Origin: Nitrogeniibacter aestuarii
Lineage (GTDB): Bacteria; Pseudomonadota; Gammaproteobacteria; Burkholderiales; Rhodocyclaceae
NCBI RefSeq assembly: GCF_017309585.1
Contig: NZ_CP071321.1
Coordinates: 3,596,001-3,660,000, forward strand
DNA length: 64,000 nt
Direction of reading: 5' to 3'
A model generated the notes under the pieces. It did no database searches. It had not been told where the DNA came from and worked only from the letters and a program-made list of their open reading frames with translations. Positions 44,789 through 52,481 of the stretch are shown one piece after another. The position numbers and the translations under genes were made by a program. How positions within the stretch are numbered: the stretch's first letter is position 1; every line of letters starts with the position of its first letter.

Positions 44789-45802
44789 ATGCACCACCAG
44801 CACCTTGCCGTGGCGGGTCACGGCGTCGCGCCCATCCCCCCCGCCATCCAGATTCAGGAACACTTCGCCACCGACACGAATGCCCAGGCATTCGATGGCT
44901 GGCACATGGATTACACCCAGTTATCGCCGGGTCAATATCGCTGCGCATCTCGTGAGGTCCGCTTGTCGGGCCTTCAGATTTTCTCGGAATGCGGCAATGC
45001 GACAACGCACCAGTGCGGGACCAGCTGGCCCAATTCCTATGTCTTCGGTATGGGGCAGTCCATGCGTGACGAGGGCATCTTCAACGGGCGCAAGTACCGC
45101 GGCAACATCACCGTGTTCCGTGGCGAGAGCAGCCTCGACGCAGTCACCCCGCCGATGACCCTGCTGGTCATGGCCATCGACCGGGACAAGCTGAACCAGT
45201 ATCTGTGGGAAGCCGAAGGCATCGAATCGAGCGACTGGTTGCGCAAGAACTGGCTGCTGGTCGAAAACCTCGACCTCTCCGCCCGCGCGGCGCAGAAGGT
45301 CCGCACCCTCTTCGAGGCGTGCTCGAACAACCCCACCGTGCTCGGATTCGCCCAGAGCCGGGCTGCCATCGAACAGGCCGCGCTCGAAGCCGTCACCCCG
45401 GTCGTACTCGAACACATCGATCCACCGCCGCCGTCCTTTGCGGAGCAGAGCCGGATACAACTCATGCGCCGGGCCCGCGAATTCGTGCTCGAACATGTGG
45501 ACGAGCCGCTGCAGATCATGGACGTGTGCCGTGCGCTGAGAGTGTCACGACGCGCCCTGCAATACGCCTTCCAGGACACGCTGCAGATGAACCCGGTCGC
45601 CTACCTCAAGCTGCTGCGTCTCAATGGTGCGCGACGCGACCTGCTGGCAGCCGCCGGCACCGACTCCACCCAGGTGCAGGACGTCATCGCCCGCTGGGGC
45701 TTCTGGCACTTCAGCCGCTTCAGCGCCGAATACAAGCAGATGTTCCAGGAACTACCCTCAGAGACACTCCACGGCCGCAAGCCGGCCCGGAGCGTCCAGT
45801 AA
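44789..45802 (+). CDS. AraC-family regulator, EutR-like
   Basis: A 337-aa regulator. The N-terminal ~200 residues are an effector/dimerisation region with AraC-type text (DYTQLSPGQYRC). The C-terminal ~110 residues hold two helix-turn-helix units (IMDVCRALRVSRRALQYAF; VIARWGFWHFSRFSAEYKQMF), and this GFWHFSRF segment is close to EutR, the ethanolamine-responsive activator. AGGAG lies 8 nt before the chosen ATG. It is divergent from the DUF1329 operon and the best candidate to read the 18-bp motif found at three promoters. Confidence 0.87.
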   Translation: MHHQHLAVAGHGVAPIPPAIQIQEHFATDTNAQAFDGWHMDYTQLSPGQYRCASREVRLSGLQIFSECGNATTHQCGTSWPNSYVFGMGQSMRDEGIFNGRKYRGNITVFRGESSLDAVTPPMTLLVMAIDRDKLNQYLWEAEGIESSDWLRKNWLLVENLDLSARAAQKVRTLFEACSNNPTVLGFAQSRAAIEQAALEAVTPVVLEHIDPPPPSFAEQSRIQLMRRAREFVLEHVDEPLQIMDVCRALRVSRRALQYAFQDTLQMNPVAYLKLLRLNGARRDLLAAAGTDSTQVQDVIARWGFWHFSRFSAEYKQMFQELPSETLHGRKPARSVQ

Positions 45803-45825
45803 TCGCGGCCGTTCTCCCGGCATCG

Positions 45826-46472
45826 TCACCAGAGCTTCCACCACGGTGACCGGGAGCGCTTGTAGCGCACCAGCGGAATCGACTCGGGCGCTAGCAGGGA
45901 AGGATCGACGAATCCCTCAAGCTGGTAGCCAAAACGGTCTTTCAGCGCGGCCTCGCCCAGGTCGAGCGGGTGAAACGGAAGCGGGTAAGCCTCTGGGGCT
46001 TCGTCGTCATCAACGGCCGGGTACGCCCCGAACCAGTACGGCTCTTCGAAAGGCAAACGCGGCCCGATGTCTTCCATGACGCCGCTGTCCGGAGACAGGC
46101 TCAGGGAACGCACCAGTTTCCCGTCCGCCCACACGGCATACGCAAACCAATCAACAACGCTGTGCATGGCGTGAAGCGTCACAACACCATGGCCGCCAGC
46201 CGCGATGAAGTGCGCCGGGAGCCTGGACGGATAGTCGATACCGAACTCCTTCGCCGCAACGACGGAAACACCGGGAAAACAGCCAATATGGAGTTCTCCA
46301 TCGGGCGGGCAGGTGAAGGAAAGATCGCCCTCCCCCAGCGGTTCGAGCTTCTCGCCGGGAAACAGCGCGGCCGCCAGCGTCGAGGTCTCTCGCGATCCAG
46401 CTGAGGCTTTGCGGCAAGCGCCTCGCGTGGATTCGAGTCCGCAAGTACGAGCATCCAGGTCTTCGCGCCCAT
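45826..46472 (-). pseudogene. DUF6928-like gene with a -1 frameshift
   Basis: The ATG at 46472 opens MGAKTWMLVLADSNPREAL, typical of DUF6928 proteins. Near 46389 (sequence GCGAGAGACC) the frame is lost. In the -1 frame the expected protein continues: TLAAALFPGEKLEPLGEGD, CPPDGELHIGCFPGVSVV, IDYPSRLPAHFIAAGGHG, TLHAMHSVVDWFAYAVW, ending SPWWKLW. One missing base in the GAGAGA run explains it, either a real lesion or a sequencing error. Intact it would encode about 215 aa. A GTG at 46182 could give a 118-aa C-terminal product. The family's function is unknown. The C-terminal WWKLW tail resembles that of the DUF4240 protein at 47275-47835. Confidence 0.75.
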
Positions 46473-46609
46473 TGATCAGGTCCAGTTAATGAAGAGACCC
46501 ATGGCCGCTTGAAATGAGTTGTCAGACGTCACTGCCTGAATAGCAGGTTAGAAAAGAGCCGCCTGCGCAGCTGTTCGCGCAGACCCAATCGACGACCGGT
46601 TTGGGCGTT

Positions 46610-47119
46610 TCAGCGCTCATGGAACCACTCCATGAATGCGCTCGCCACCTCGGGTGACAGCTCCAGCACTGCTTCGGCAACTGCGGGTTGTCCCTTCGCC
46701 GCGGCAACCGCTGACAGCGCGCAACGTAGAACCCCTTCATCCCACTGGCGCGCGGCAGCCGAACCCACGAGCGCAGGCAGACGAGACAAAGACTCAAAGT
46801 AGGCAGGAGCAATGTCGTCAGGAACCGAAACACCCTTCTTGGCACGGCACACTTCAACCCAGGCCGGAAATTGAAAATAGGAGCAATCGGCTTTCAATGG
46901 GGAAGAGGCGAGCGCCTCGATCACGTGTGGCACTGCTGCGAAAGAAGCCGAGTAGACATCGCCTTGATGCGCCAAGGCGCTCCAGAGGGAAAACCAAGGC
47001 TCATTGTCGTTCTCGGAGGAAGGTAAATCGGAGAGTTGTCTCAACAACGCGGGGATATCCGAAGCCGCGCCATAAGCGTGTTGCAATTCCGACCAACGAG
47101 TATCTTCAAGGCCCAGCAA
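46610..47119 (-). CDS. Small HEAT-like helical protein of the cassette region
   Basis: A 169-aa protein. The segment LWSALAHQGDVYSASFAAVP followed by HVIEALASS is a motif of a widespread family of helical, HEAT-like small proteins often found near toxins or as solitary cassette genes. It has no signal peptide. The apparent start is TTG at 47119, supported by AGGAG placed 7 nt upstream and by an attC-like R-prime box (GTTGGGC) about 20 nt before it. Function unknown. Confidence 0.7.
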   Translation of the reverse strand: MLGLEDTRWSELQHAYGAASDIPALLRQLSDLPSSENDNEPWFSLWSALAHQGDVYSASFAAVPHVIEALASSPLKADCSYFQFPAWVEVCRAKKGVSVPDDIAPAYFESLSRLPALVGSAAARQWDEGVLRCALSAVAAAKGQPAVAEAVLELSPEVASAFMEWFHER

Positions 47120-47138
47120 AGTGCAGCTCCTCTACGAC

Positions 47139-47184
47139 GCCCAACGCCGTGTCAGGGGGCGGCCAGCACGCAGCGCTGTTGGGG
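47139..47184 (-). repeat. attC-like site, short and degenerate
   Basis: The plus strand has GCCCAAC at the left and GTTGGGG at the right, 46 bp overall, with partly complementary arms around a GC-rich loop. It lies between the DUF4240 gene and the HEAT-like gene, where a cassette site is expected. It is shorter than usual. Confidence 0.45.
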
Positions 47185-47274
47185 GTAGGAAGCCACACCC
47201 AATAAGCTGCGGACTGCTGGTCGTTCCACGGAGCATCGCGAACGACTTGAACACCATGTGATGGAGCATCACCA

Positions 47275-47835
47275 TCACCAAAACTTCCACCAAGGCTTCG
47301 GCTTTTCAATATGCGCGCCGCTTTGCGCTGCCCACATTTTCTCGTACTTCGCCCAAAGCAGCGGATAACGCTCCTTTAACACCTCAACACTCTCCTCCCA
47401 CGGCTCGCCTATTGGCTCGTCGGGCACCGGGACACCGGTCGATTCGTGAGGTGAAATGGCAACTACCACGCCCTCGCGAACAGCATACTCAAACCCTTCA
47501 TAGAACCAAGCATCTTCGTCGTATGTTTCAGATGCCAGTGAATCGGGATCTGCTACGGCCTTTTCAAAGGCGGTTTGCCCTCGCGAGACCAGGGAGGCTC
47601 GGAAATCAGAAAACGTATCATCGCCGCAGCCCCCCCTTATGACATATGCGGCACCCCATAAGCCCCACGTGTATGCGCGATTCATCGATTCGTCGAAATG
47701 CGTTGAGAACGCTGCCGCTGTTCCTGGTGACATTGACTCGACGGCCTTCTGAACAAGCTCGCATTTGCGATCCATATCGCCTTGTGACCTTTGGTGAGCG
47801 TCGCCAATCAACTTCCAGAATTCATCAATGCCCAT
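47275..47835 (-). CDS. DUF4240 domain protein
   Basis: A 186-aa soluble protein. MGIDEFWKLIGDAHQRSQGD and LWGAAYVIRGGCGDDTFSDF, then SRGQTAFEKAVADPDSLA, are the hallmarks of DUF4240, a family frequently found in integron cassettes and toxin-immunity-like settings; the function is not established. A Pro-rich linker leads to a tail KPKPWWKFW, very like the WWKLW end of the DUF6928-like gene at 45826-46472. The ATG at 47835 is the natural start. Confidence 0.85.
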   Translation of the reverse strand: MGIDEFWKLIGDAHQRSQGDMDRKCELVQKAVESMSPGTAAAFSTHFDESMNRAYTWGLWGAAYVIRGGCGDDTFSDFRASLVSRGQTAFEKAVADPDSLASETYDEDAWFYEGFEYAVREGVVVAISPHESTGVPVPDEPIGEPWEESVEVLKERYPLLWAKYEKMWAAQSGAHIEKPKPWWKFW

Positions 47836-48342
47836 GCTGTCTTCTTACACATAAAGGTTAAATTCAGGGGTGGGGTAAAAAGCGCAGCTTTGGGCACCCC
47901 ATGGAGGCTGGCAGGGTCGTACCGAAGGAGCCGCCAAACCGGAGAAGCCGCAGCTGGAACCGACTATATTTCTAGGTGCGTCTACGCAAGGTCTCAATGC
48001 CGCGCTGCACGTTAAGCGGTGGAATTTCATAGCCCCAGCAGTTCCTGCCGACCAGCTAACACTGATCAGCAACTCATCTTTAGTTAGTCCGGGAAGCCAG
48101 CGCCACAAAATATTGACCATTCAATAGCAAGTGGAGTAAAGCCAATATAAGTAGGTACATTTTAAATAATTTTAAGAGCGCGCCTCGGACGACCAAAATA
48201 GTACTAGTCTAGCTCCATTGGAACCCATGGATGCAGGGAAACCAGCTCTATTCCTACTGCTCCAGATAACTTCAGCCTTAGCAATACCGCGGCACAACGC
48301 GAAAGCGTCACCCTTTTTGGCTACCCCCTTGCAAAGCGCATC
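47836..48342. other. Non-coding stretch with decayed cassette material
   Basis: About 500 bp without a convincing gene. An attC-stem-like piece at 47867-47900 (GGGGTGGGG, AAAAAGCGCAGCTTT, then CACCCC) shares its GCGCAGC core with the attC sites at 52847 and 53798. A GTTAAGC box occurs at 48011-48017. A weak minus-strand ORF (48120 to 47845) runs straight through these elements and is probably not a gene. Confidence 0.45.
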
Positions 48343-48740
48343 TTAGACGCGGTTTTGGTCATACTGATTAAATCGAATGACATCTTTGTGCAGTCCATAA
48401 ATCATCTGTGCCTGCGCTGTGGGATTGAACCAGTAATGCATCCACCCATTGTGTAGACGAAGCTCCCAGTCGCTAAGCGGGCCGTAGCGTGCGAGGTATG
48501 CGCGCACTTTTTAGTTCGACATTCGTCGGTTTCTCTTTGGGTAAAGTCGTCGTACCACACCGACCGGACGTTTTCCCCGTCCCGATACATAGCTAGCTCA
48601 AACAGTGGCGCTTCAACGCGATAGCAATACTCGTGTTCGGCATCTTCACGAGCGGGGCGACCGAATTGCTGCAAGATGGCTAAGGCCTCGTCAAGCGCTA
48701 TACCGACTGGAATATGAGGAGTTCGAAGGCTGATTGTCAT
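48343..48740 (-). pseudogene. Small cassette gene broken by a -1 frameshift
   Basis: The ATG at 48740 opens MTISLRTPHIPVGIALDEAL and runs through SVWYDDFTQRETDECRTKK. At the five-A run near 48507 the frame shifts by -1. The second frame continues sensibly as VRAYLARYGPLSDWELRL, HNGWMHYWFNP, MIYGLHKDVIRFNQYDQN to a TAA at 48343. One A missing from the run accounts for it. Restored, the protein has about 132 aa; I recognise no family. The shifted segment, AAA AAG, is also a slippery type, but a lesion or sequencing error is the simpler reading. Confidence 0.7.
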
Positions 48741-48765
48741 AGGCTAGAACTTGTTGTTGGGCCTA
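48740..48765 (-). other. Possible attC remnant lacking its stem
   Basis: On the minus strand TAGGCCCAAC and AGTTCTAGCCTA face each other across a few bases (TAGGC...GCCTA), as if the two outer ends of an attC had been joined by loss of the middle. It sits exactly between two small genes of the array. Confidence 0.3.
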
Positions 48766-49137
48766 CGGCCAATAGATTTCATTGTAGTAGTCAGCGAGTA
48801 GATAGTGCTCTGGTGCGAGACCATTTGTTTCGGAGAGTCCCAGATCTGACGAGCCGTCGGCCTTGATGCGGAACACGACGTAGCATTCAGAGTCGTTTGA
48901 TTCCATATATCGCCAAAGCCAGTACTGGTCCTTCTCCACCAGAGCTGTTCGCAGAAAGGACAAGCGCTCACCCTTTGCATCGTCGACGTCACTCGACTCG
49001 AGACGAATATAAGCCATGATCTCGTCAATGGTTTCTGGACACGATGAAGGTGAATCATTTTTCAACCGAGGCAGCGATACGTTTGTCTGCCCCCATTCCG
49101 CGGCATCGTCGGGAAGGGAAGCTCGTGTAGGGATCAT
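48763..49137 (-). CDS. Hypothetical cassette protein
   Basis: A 124-aa acidic, soluble protein (MIPTRASLPDDAAEW ... ADYYNEIYWP). No domain is recognised and it has no signal peptide. QYWLWRYMESNDSECYVVF suggests a mixed alpha/beta fold like small SMI1/SUKH-like immunity proteins, but this is only an impression. It is flanked upstream by attC 49145-49220, whose R-prime box ends 8 nt before the ATG. Confidence 0.7.
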   Translation of the reverse strand: MIPTRASLPDDAAEWGQTNVSLPRLKNDSPSSCPETIDEIMAYIRLESSDVDDAKGERLSFLRTALVEKDQYWLWRYMESNDSECYVVFRIKADGSSDLGLSETNGLAPEHYLLADYYNEIYWP

Positions 49138-49144
49138 TTAGTAC

Positions 49145-49220
49145 GCCCAAGGATTTATATCAGCTGCTTTCAAATCAACCAGCTATTGACGATCGGCTGG
49201 AGTGAAGGGAATTGTTAGCC
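49145..49220 (-). repeat. attC site 1
   Basis: Plus strand GCCCAAG ... GTTAGCC, 76 bp, with internal CCAGC/GGCTGG pairing. The TAA stop of the interrupted gene at 49215-49619 lies inside the right-hand box. Confidence 0.7.
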
Positions 49221-49619
49221 ATTTACTTCAATGCGATCAATGACCTTAACGCTAGAGCTATTTGGGCAATAAATTTTCAGCGTTTCAGAGTGAGAATTCA
49301 CCGTTCCCCACTCACGCACGACGCCCCACGCTGGGATGTTATCTGATTCTTCACTTGATGGACTTACTGCAAATGACTAATGTCCGCTGTAAAAGGCGTG
49401 AATAAAAACTCCTTGCTCTTCATCGGGTGAGGAAATTTCAAGCATTGCGACGTAACCGCTATCTTGAAGTTTTGGATGGCTCGTAATGTTGAACTCATCG
49501 CCTTCGCCAGTGATACCCTTGCAGCAGATCATTCGATCACTCGCTCCCCAAAAAATAGCAGGAGTGCCAGTTGGCTCTTGGGGTTTGGTGCTGGCATCTT
49601 TCGACTTACCGCGGAATAT
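49215..49619 (-). pseudogene. Cassette gene with an in-frame amber codon and no start codon
   Basis: One minus-strand frame from 49619 to 49215 reads coherent protein on both sides of a single TAG at 49377-49379. Before it: GASDRMICCKGITGEGDEF, SHPKLQDSGYVAMLEISS, FIHAFYSGH. After it: SFAVSPSSEESDNIPAWG, VVREWGTVNSHSETLKIY, KVIDRIEVNG. The final TAA falls in the attC R box exactly as in neighbouring cassettes. AGGAG is well placed near 49630, but the codon at the expected start is ATA. About 134 codons in all. It is most simply a decayed gene; stop-codon readthrough with a non-standard start is less likely. No family is recognised. Confidence 0.7.
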
Positions 49620-49671
49620 TATTTCTCCTAATGGCTAACCACAATTGCAACGGAGAAGTAGAAAATATAAA

Positions 49672-50388
49672 TCACTGAGCAGCAACCCCAACAAAGACAC
49701 AATTGATTCTTATAGACGAAGTTCCAAGAAGGGGCACTTTCCTGTTGCAATTTGTCTTGCCGGGAAGGCGAAGCAGAACATCAACCATGTTGTCGCAGAC
49801 TTCCAATTCTGTTTCGACGAGCGTGTTTGTTCGCATTGACTGCTTGTTACCATCGATCCAGATTTCTGCACCGGGTGGCGATGTTTGGAGGTCAAGTGTA
49901 ACTCTTCGCCGTTCGCAAGGCACGACAACAGGACCTGTGCACCAATCATTTCCGGTAGGCGCACCGAATTGCGGCGTTGCCAAGACAAGCGTGACAGCCC
50001 CATCCTTATTTGACGTTACCGTCGGGCCGGCCCAAACAGCTTTTAATTCAGGTTTGCAATTCTTCTGGTGGATTCTTACTCCGTCCACGGTGACGTTATT
50101 ATCACTAATTGAAATGGAAAAGTCGAAGATGTAGTCATTGGGAGCATCAAGCGAAATGTAGTGAACCCCGTTGTCGAGTTCGACCGAGTCCCCTACAAAA
50201 CCAATGACATGTTGGCCCAAGTAGATTGAGCCCTTGCGCTCGATTTCTGTCATCTTCGCGTTGGCCAAGACTGGACTTTCTGCAACAATTTTTACCGTGG
50301 CAGCAGTTGCGTAAATCTCTACGTTGGCCAGGATGGCAAACAGACACACCGTTTTTACAACATCCAAGACCTTGATTGAGGCGAGCAT
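49672..50388 (-). CDS. Exported cassette protein with a PEGA-like C-terminal region
   Basis: About 238 aa from MLASIKVLDV. An N-terminal hydrophobic stretch ending near ATAATV looks like a signal peptide. After a ~120-residue region of unknown fold, VTLDLQTSPPGAEIWIDGNK matches the PEGA pattern (SPPGAxIxIDG) of surface and membrane-associated proteins. Six Cys in the mature part could form disulfides. A TTG 24 nt upstream is an alternative start. The role is unknown; it probably acts in the envelope. Confidence 0.7.
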   Translation of the reverse strand: MLASIKVLDVVKTVCLFAILANVEIYATAATVKIVAESPVLANAKMTEIERKGSIYLGQHVIGFVGDSVELDNGVHYISLDAPNDYIFDFSISISDNNVTVDGVRIHQKNCKPELKAVWAGPTVTSNKDGAVTLVLATPQFGAPTGNDWCTGPVVVPCERRRVTLDLQTSPPGAEIWIDGNKQSMRTNTLVETELEVCDNMVDVLLRLPGKTNCNRKVPLLGTSSIRINCVFVGVAAQ

Positions 50389-50445
50389 CACGAGTTCCAA
50401 GAAATATTTCAACTAACCGGCAGAAAGGAATCGGCTGGACACGAC

Positions 50446-50515
50446 GCCCAACGTTTGAATTCACCGGACCTGGTGCGGCTTGCCGCACCAGGTCCGGTGG
50501 AATGATTGGTAGGGC
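50446..50515 (-). repeat. attC site 2
   Basis: Plus strand GCCCAAC at the left and a degenerate GGTAGGGC at the right. A perfect 14-bp central hairpin, GGACCTGGTGCGGC-TT-GCCGCACCAGGTCC, forms the stem. The outer segment AATCATTC is shared with attC site 3. Confidence 0.75.
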
Positions 50516-50521
50516 GTTGCA

Positions 50522-50944
50522 TTACGTTCCATTGAGATAGCCCTGAATAACTGGGTCGTCGGTGACCATATGGTCTGCGATATGGAACACCTCTTTCACC
50601 ATTGGATGTACGAGCGCCTCGCTTCTGTCGAGAGTGCGGCCAATGACTTTAGCGTCGCGCCACGGTGAGAACTCTGCATCAATTAGACTGACTTGGTATT
50701 CGCTTTCCGTGGAGCGAATTTCGAAGGCGAAAGCAACTCTGTTCCCGGGTGTAGCTCCCTCTCCCCAGTCGCCAACGCTGACAGTTGCAATCACGGTGTG
50801 TTCGGGGTGGTTAGCGGAGAACCGTGCGTAGTAGATAGCGTACGCATCGCCGTCGCGATAAACGAATCGAGTAAGTGCTGTGCTGTGACCACCACAGCAT
50901 GTGCAGGTAGATTCAGTTGGTGGCTCGAACTCGAAGCTCAGCAT
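50522..50944 (-). CDS. Hypothetical cassette protein
   Basis: A 140-aa soluble protein starting MLSFEFEPPTESTCTCCGGHS with a CTCCGGH cluster that may bind metal. The remainder (YAIYYARFSANHPEHTVIA, VSVGDWGEGATPGNRVAFA) resembles a small beta-rich protein seen in bacterial cassettes. No named family is recognised with certainty. The ATG lies 6 nt after the R-prime box of attC site 3, the usual spacing in this array; an upstream TTG inside the attC is rejected. Confidence 0.72.
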   Translation of the reverse strand: MLSFEFEPPTESTCTCCGGHSTALTRFVYRDGDAYAIYYARFSANHPEHTVIATVSVGDWGEGATPGNRVAFAFEIRSTESEYQVSLIDAEFSPWRDAKVIGRTLDRSEALVHPMVKEVFHIADHMVTDDPVIQGYLNGT

Positions 50945-50950
50945 GAAGAC

Positions 50951-51007
50951 GCCCAACGTGAAAGTGAGCAGAGGCCGAAGGCGGTCCGCTCGAATGATTT
51001 GTTAGCG
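50951..51007 (-). repeat. attC site 3
   Basis: Plus strand GCCCAAC ... GTTAGCG, 57 bp, with a short stem GGCCGAAGGC-like centre. The right box contains the TAA stop (51002-51004) of the next gene. Confidence 0.82.
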
Positions 51008-51406
51008 CGCATCTTCCCTCCCTATTGAGTGACGCGACAGCAACCACGCACTGCAAACAACAGCAATTGAATACGACAGGATTTCAATCCAAGCCATGTT
51101 GGAGATTGGTGGCCCATAACTACTATCGTGGGCGCCAATTTCGGGCGCCCTGAGAAGAATGACTGGGAGGGCAACAATGAGCCCGCCAATCCAGGCCTTT
51201 GAGCCTAAAATCCTGGCCAGCGGGAAAGCTGAAACAGCGGCGGCTGCAAGCGCACCGACGATTGCAGCGCTCACCATCTCGCTGTACGGGCGAGGAACGA
51301 CGAGCGGGAAGAGTAAGGCAGACCAAATATCCTGAGCGTATGCATTGGCGATGAAGGCCAAGACTGCAACGACCGCAAGAGCTAGGAGGCGAAGACCCAT
51401 ATGCAT
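51002..51406 (-). CDS. Hypothetical cassette membrane protein
   Basis: A 134-aa protein with about four hydrophobic segments (LLALAVVAVLAFIANAYA, AAIVGALAAAAVSAF, WIGGLIVALPVILL, ILSYSIAVVCSAWLL). It is an inner-membrane protein of unknown function. The start ATG at 51406 lies 5 nt after the R-prime box of attC site 4; a GTG further upstream would begin inside the attC and is rejected. The stop codon is part of attC site 3. Confidence 0.75.
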   Translation of the reverse strand: MHMGLRLLALAVVAVLAFIANAYAQDIWSALLFPLVVPRPYSEMVSAAIVGALAAAAVSAFPLARILGSKAWIGGLIVALPVILLRAPEIGAHDSSYGPPISNMAWIEILSYSIAVVCSAWLLSRHSIGREDAR

Positions 51407-51411
51407 TTGCG

Positions 51412-51469
51412 CACTAACGTTGGAATTCACCGGCCGCCGAAGGCGGTCTGGTGGAGTGACGGGTTTTGC
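51412..51469 (-). repeat. attC site 4
   Basis: Plus strand CACTAAC ... GTTTTGC, 58 bp. The central arms CACCGGCCGCC and GGCGGTCTGGTG are complementary around GAA, with a small mismatch. Confidence 0.75.
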
Positions 51470-51470
51470 C

Positions 51471-51932
51471 TCACGCGCCTAGACTCTCAAAATTGTAGGC
51501 CAGCGCATACAGAGCCTTCAACTCTTCGGCATGACTTGGCTCACCTTCCAACAGATCAATGTGATGACGAACCAGATGGAACTCTCTTTCACCGCGGATA
51601 GAACCACGCTCCTTTATCTTGGCAAGCCGCTTGTTGTCTTTGGCCAGGAAATCCGGGAAGTGAGTTGAAGTTGCCGAGGCTAGTGCCTGAAAAGCAATCT
51701 TTCGCGCCTCGGGAGGCATTGACTGCAACAGCATCGGCGTCTCACGAAGGCCTTGCTCCATGCCGGCAGCGAATGCGGAGCGAGGTGCGCTTGTGGGCGC
51801 TACGTACTGATGCCGGATCCCTGCCCAGTTCTCAACAAGGCGCTGTGCTTTCGGATCGTCTAGTCGAGCGATTGCGTCGTGAAACTGGTCGAACACGGCA
51901 ACCAACTTGGTGAGTTTATCGGTCCGCGCCAC
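51471..51932 (-). CDS. Hypothetical cassette protein
   Basis: A 153-aa helical, soluble protein (MARTDKLTKLVAVFDQFHDA ... ALYALAYNFESLGA). No recognised domain; the abundance of amphipathic helices suggests an all-alpha fold. The GTG start at 51932 is supported by AGGA about 7 nt upstream and by its position 15 nt after attC site 5. Function unknown. Confidence 0.75.
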   Translation of the reverse strand: MARTDKLTKLVAVFDQFHDAIARLDDPKAQRLVENWAGIRHQYVAPTSAPRSAFAAGMEQGLRETPMLLQSMPPEARKIAFQALASATSTHFPDFLAKDNKRLAKIKERGSIRGEREFHLVRHHIDLLEGEPSHAEELKALYALAYNFESLGA

Positions 51933-51946
51933 GGGTCATTCCTGAG

Positions 51947-52014
51947 GCATAACGACAACCATAAGGGGCGCGGCGCGTCCCGGCCCGAAGGGCGGCTTGA
52001 CGTAATTGTTAGCC
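51947..52014 (-). repeat. attC site 5
   Basis: Plus strand GCATAAC ... GTTAGCC, 68 bp. The GC-rich stem includes GGCCCGAAGGGC. The right-hand box contains the TAA stop of the following gene (52009-52011). Confidence 0.82.
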
Positions 52015-52392
52015 ATTCGATTCTCTCGAAGGCGGCCGCCGGACAAAACAAAAGCTCATGCGTACAAAGCCAATCGAAAATAGCACCGCGAACGCCGAGT
52101 AAACAACAGCAGACACCAACAATGCCGCTGGCCCGAATGTCATTTCGAAACTGCCGCCATAATACCGCTCAAGCCCCCACCACCCTGGAAGGAGGAGAAC
52201 ACCAAGGAGCACGCAGTAACTACCGGGTAACTTGGTTTTCACGGCGACCATTGACGCAGAAACAACCACGCAAAAAAAAGCAACTCGCGCGAGACCAAAA
52301 CTAATTGCGCTGATGGTAGCGAGCGCATCCACCTCTTCCGGAGTGGGCGCCCTGAAGAGATAGGTTTCAACGGTTGAATCGGTACTAGGCAT
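52009..52392 (-). CDS. Hypothetical cassette membrane protein
   Basis: A 127-aa protein with three hydrophobic segments (VAFFCVVVSASMVAV, YCVLLGVLLLPGWWG, ALLVSAVVYSAFAVLFSIGF). It is presumably an inner-membrane protein of unknown function. The ATG at 52392 lies 3 nt after attC site 6; a longer frame continues upstream through the attC and is rejected. The stop lies within attC site 5. Confidence 0.75.
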   Translation of the reverse strand: MPSTDSTVETYLFRAPTPEEVDALATISAISFGLARVAFFCVVVSASMVAVKTKLPGSYCVLLGVLLLPGWWGLERYYGGSFEMTFGPAALLVSAVVYSAFAVLFSIGFVRMSFCFVRRPPSRESNG

Positions 52393-52395
52393 ACT

Positions 52396-52481
52396 GGCTA
52401 ACGCTTGCATAAAACGGCGCCCGGCCAGGGCGTCCGGTGGAGGCCCAGCGGGCCGGAACGAATTTGATGCACGGGTTATAC
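52396..52481 (-). repeat. attC site 6
   Basis: Plus strand GGCTAAC ... GTTATAC, 86 bp. The right-hand box contains the TAA stop of the next gene (52476-52478). The stem is GC-rich with an imperfect CGTCCGG / CCGGAACG pairing. Confidence 0.75.

Noticed and set aside
47845..48120. 91-codon minus-strand frame opening MVNILWRWLPG
   Set aside because: It runs through attC-like boxes and stem sequence, and the residues after about position 37 look like translated non-coding DNA.
48500..48515. Programmed -1 frameshifting at the AAAAAG run
   Set aside because: The heptamer is T AAA AAG rather than a canonical A AAA AAG, no downstream structure was recognised, and neighbouring cassette genes are also damaged, so a simple lesion or read error is preferred.
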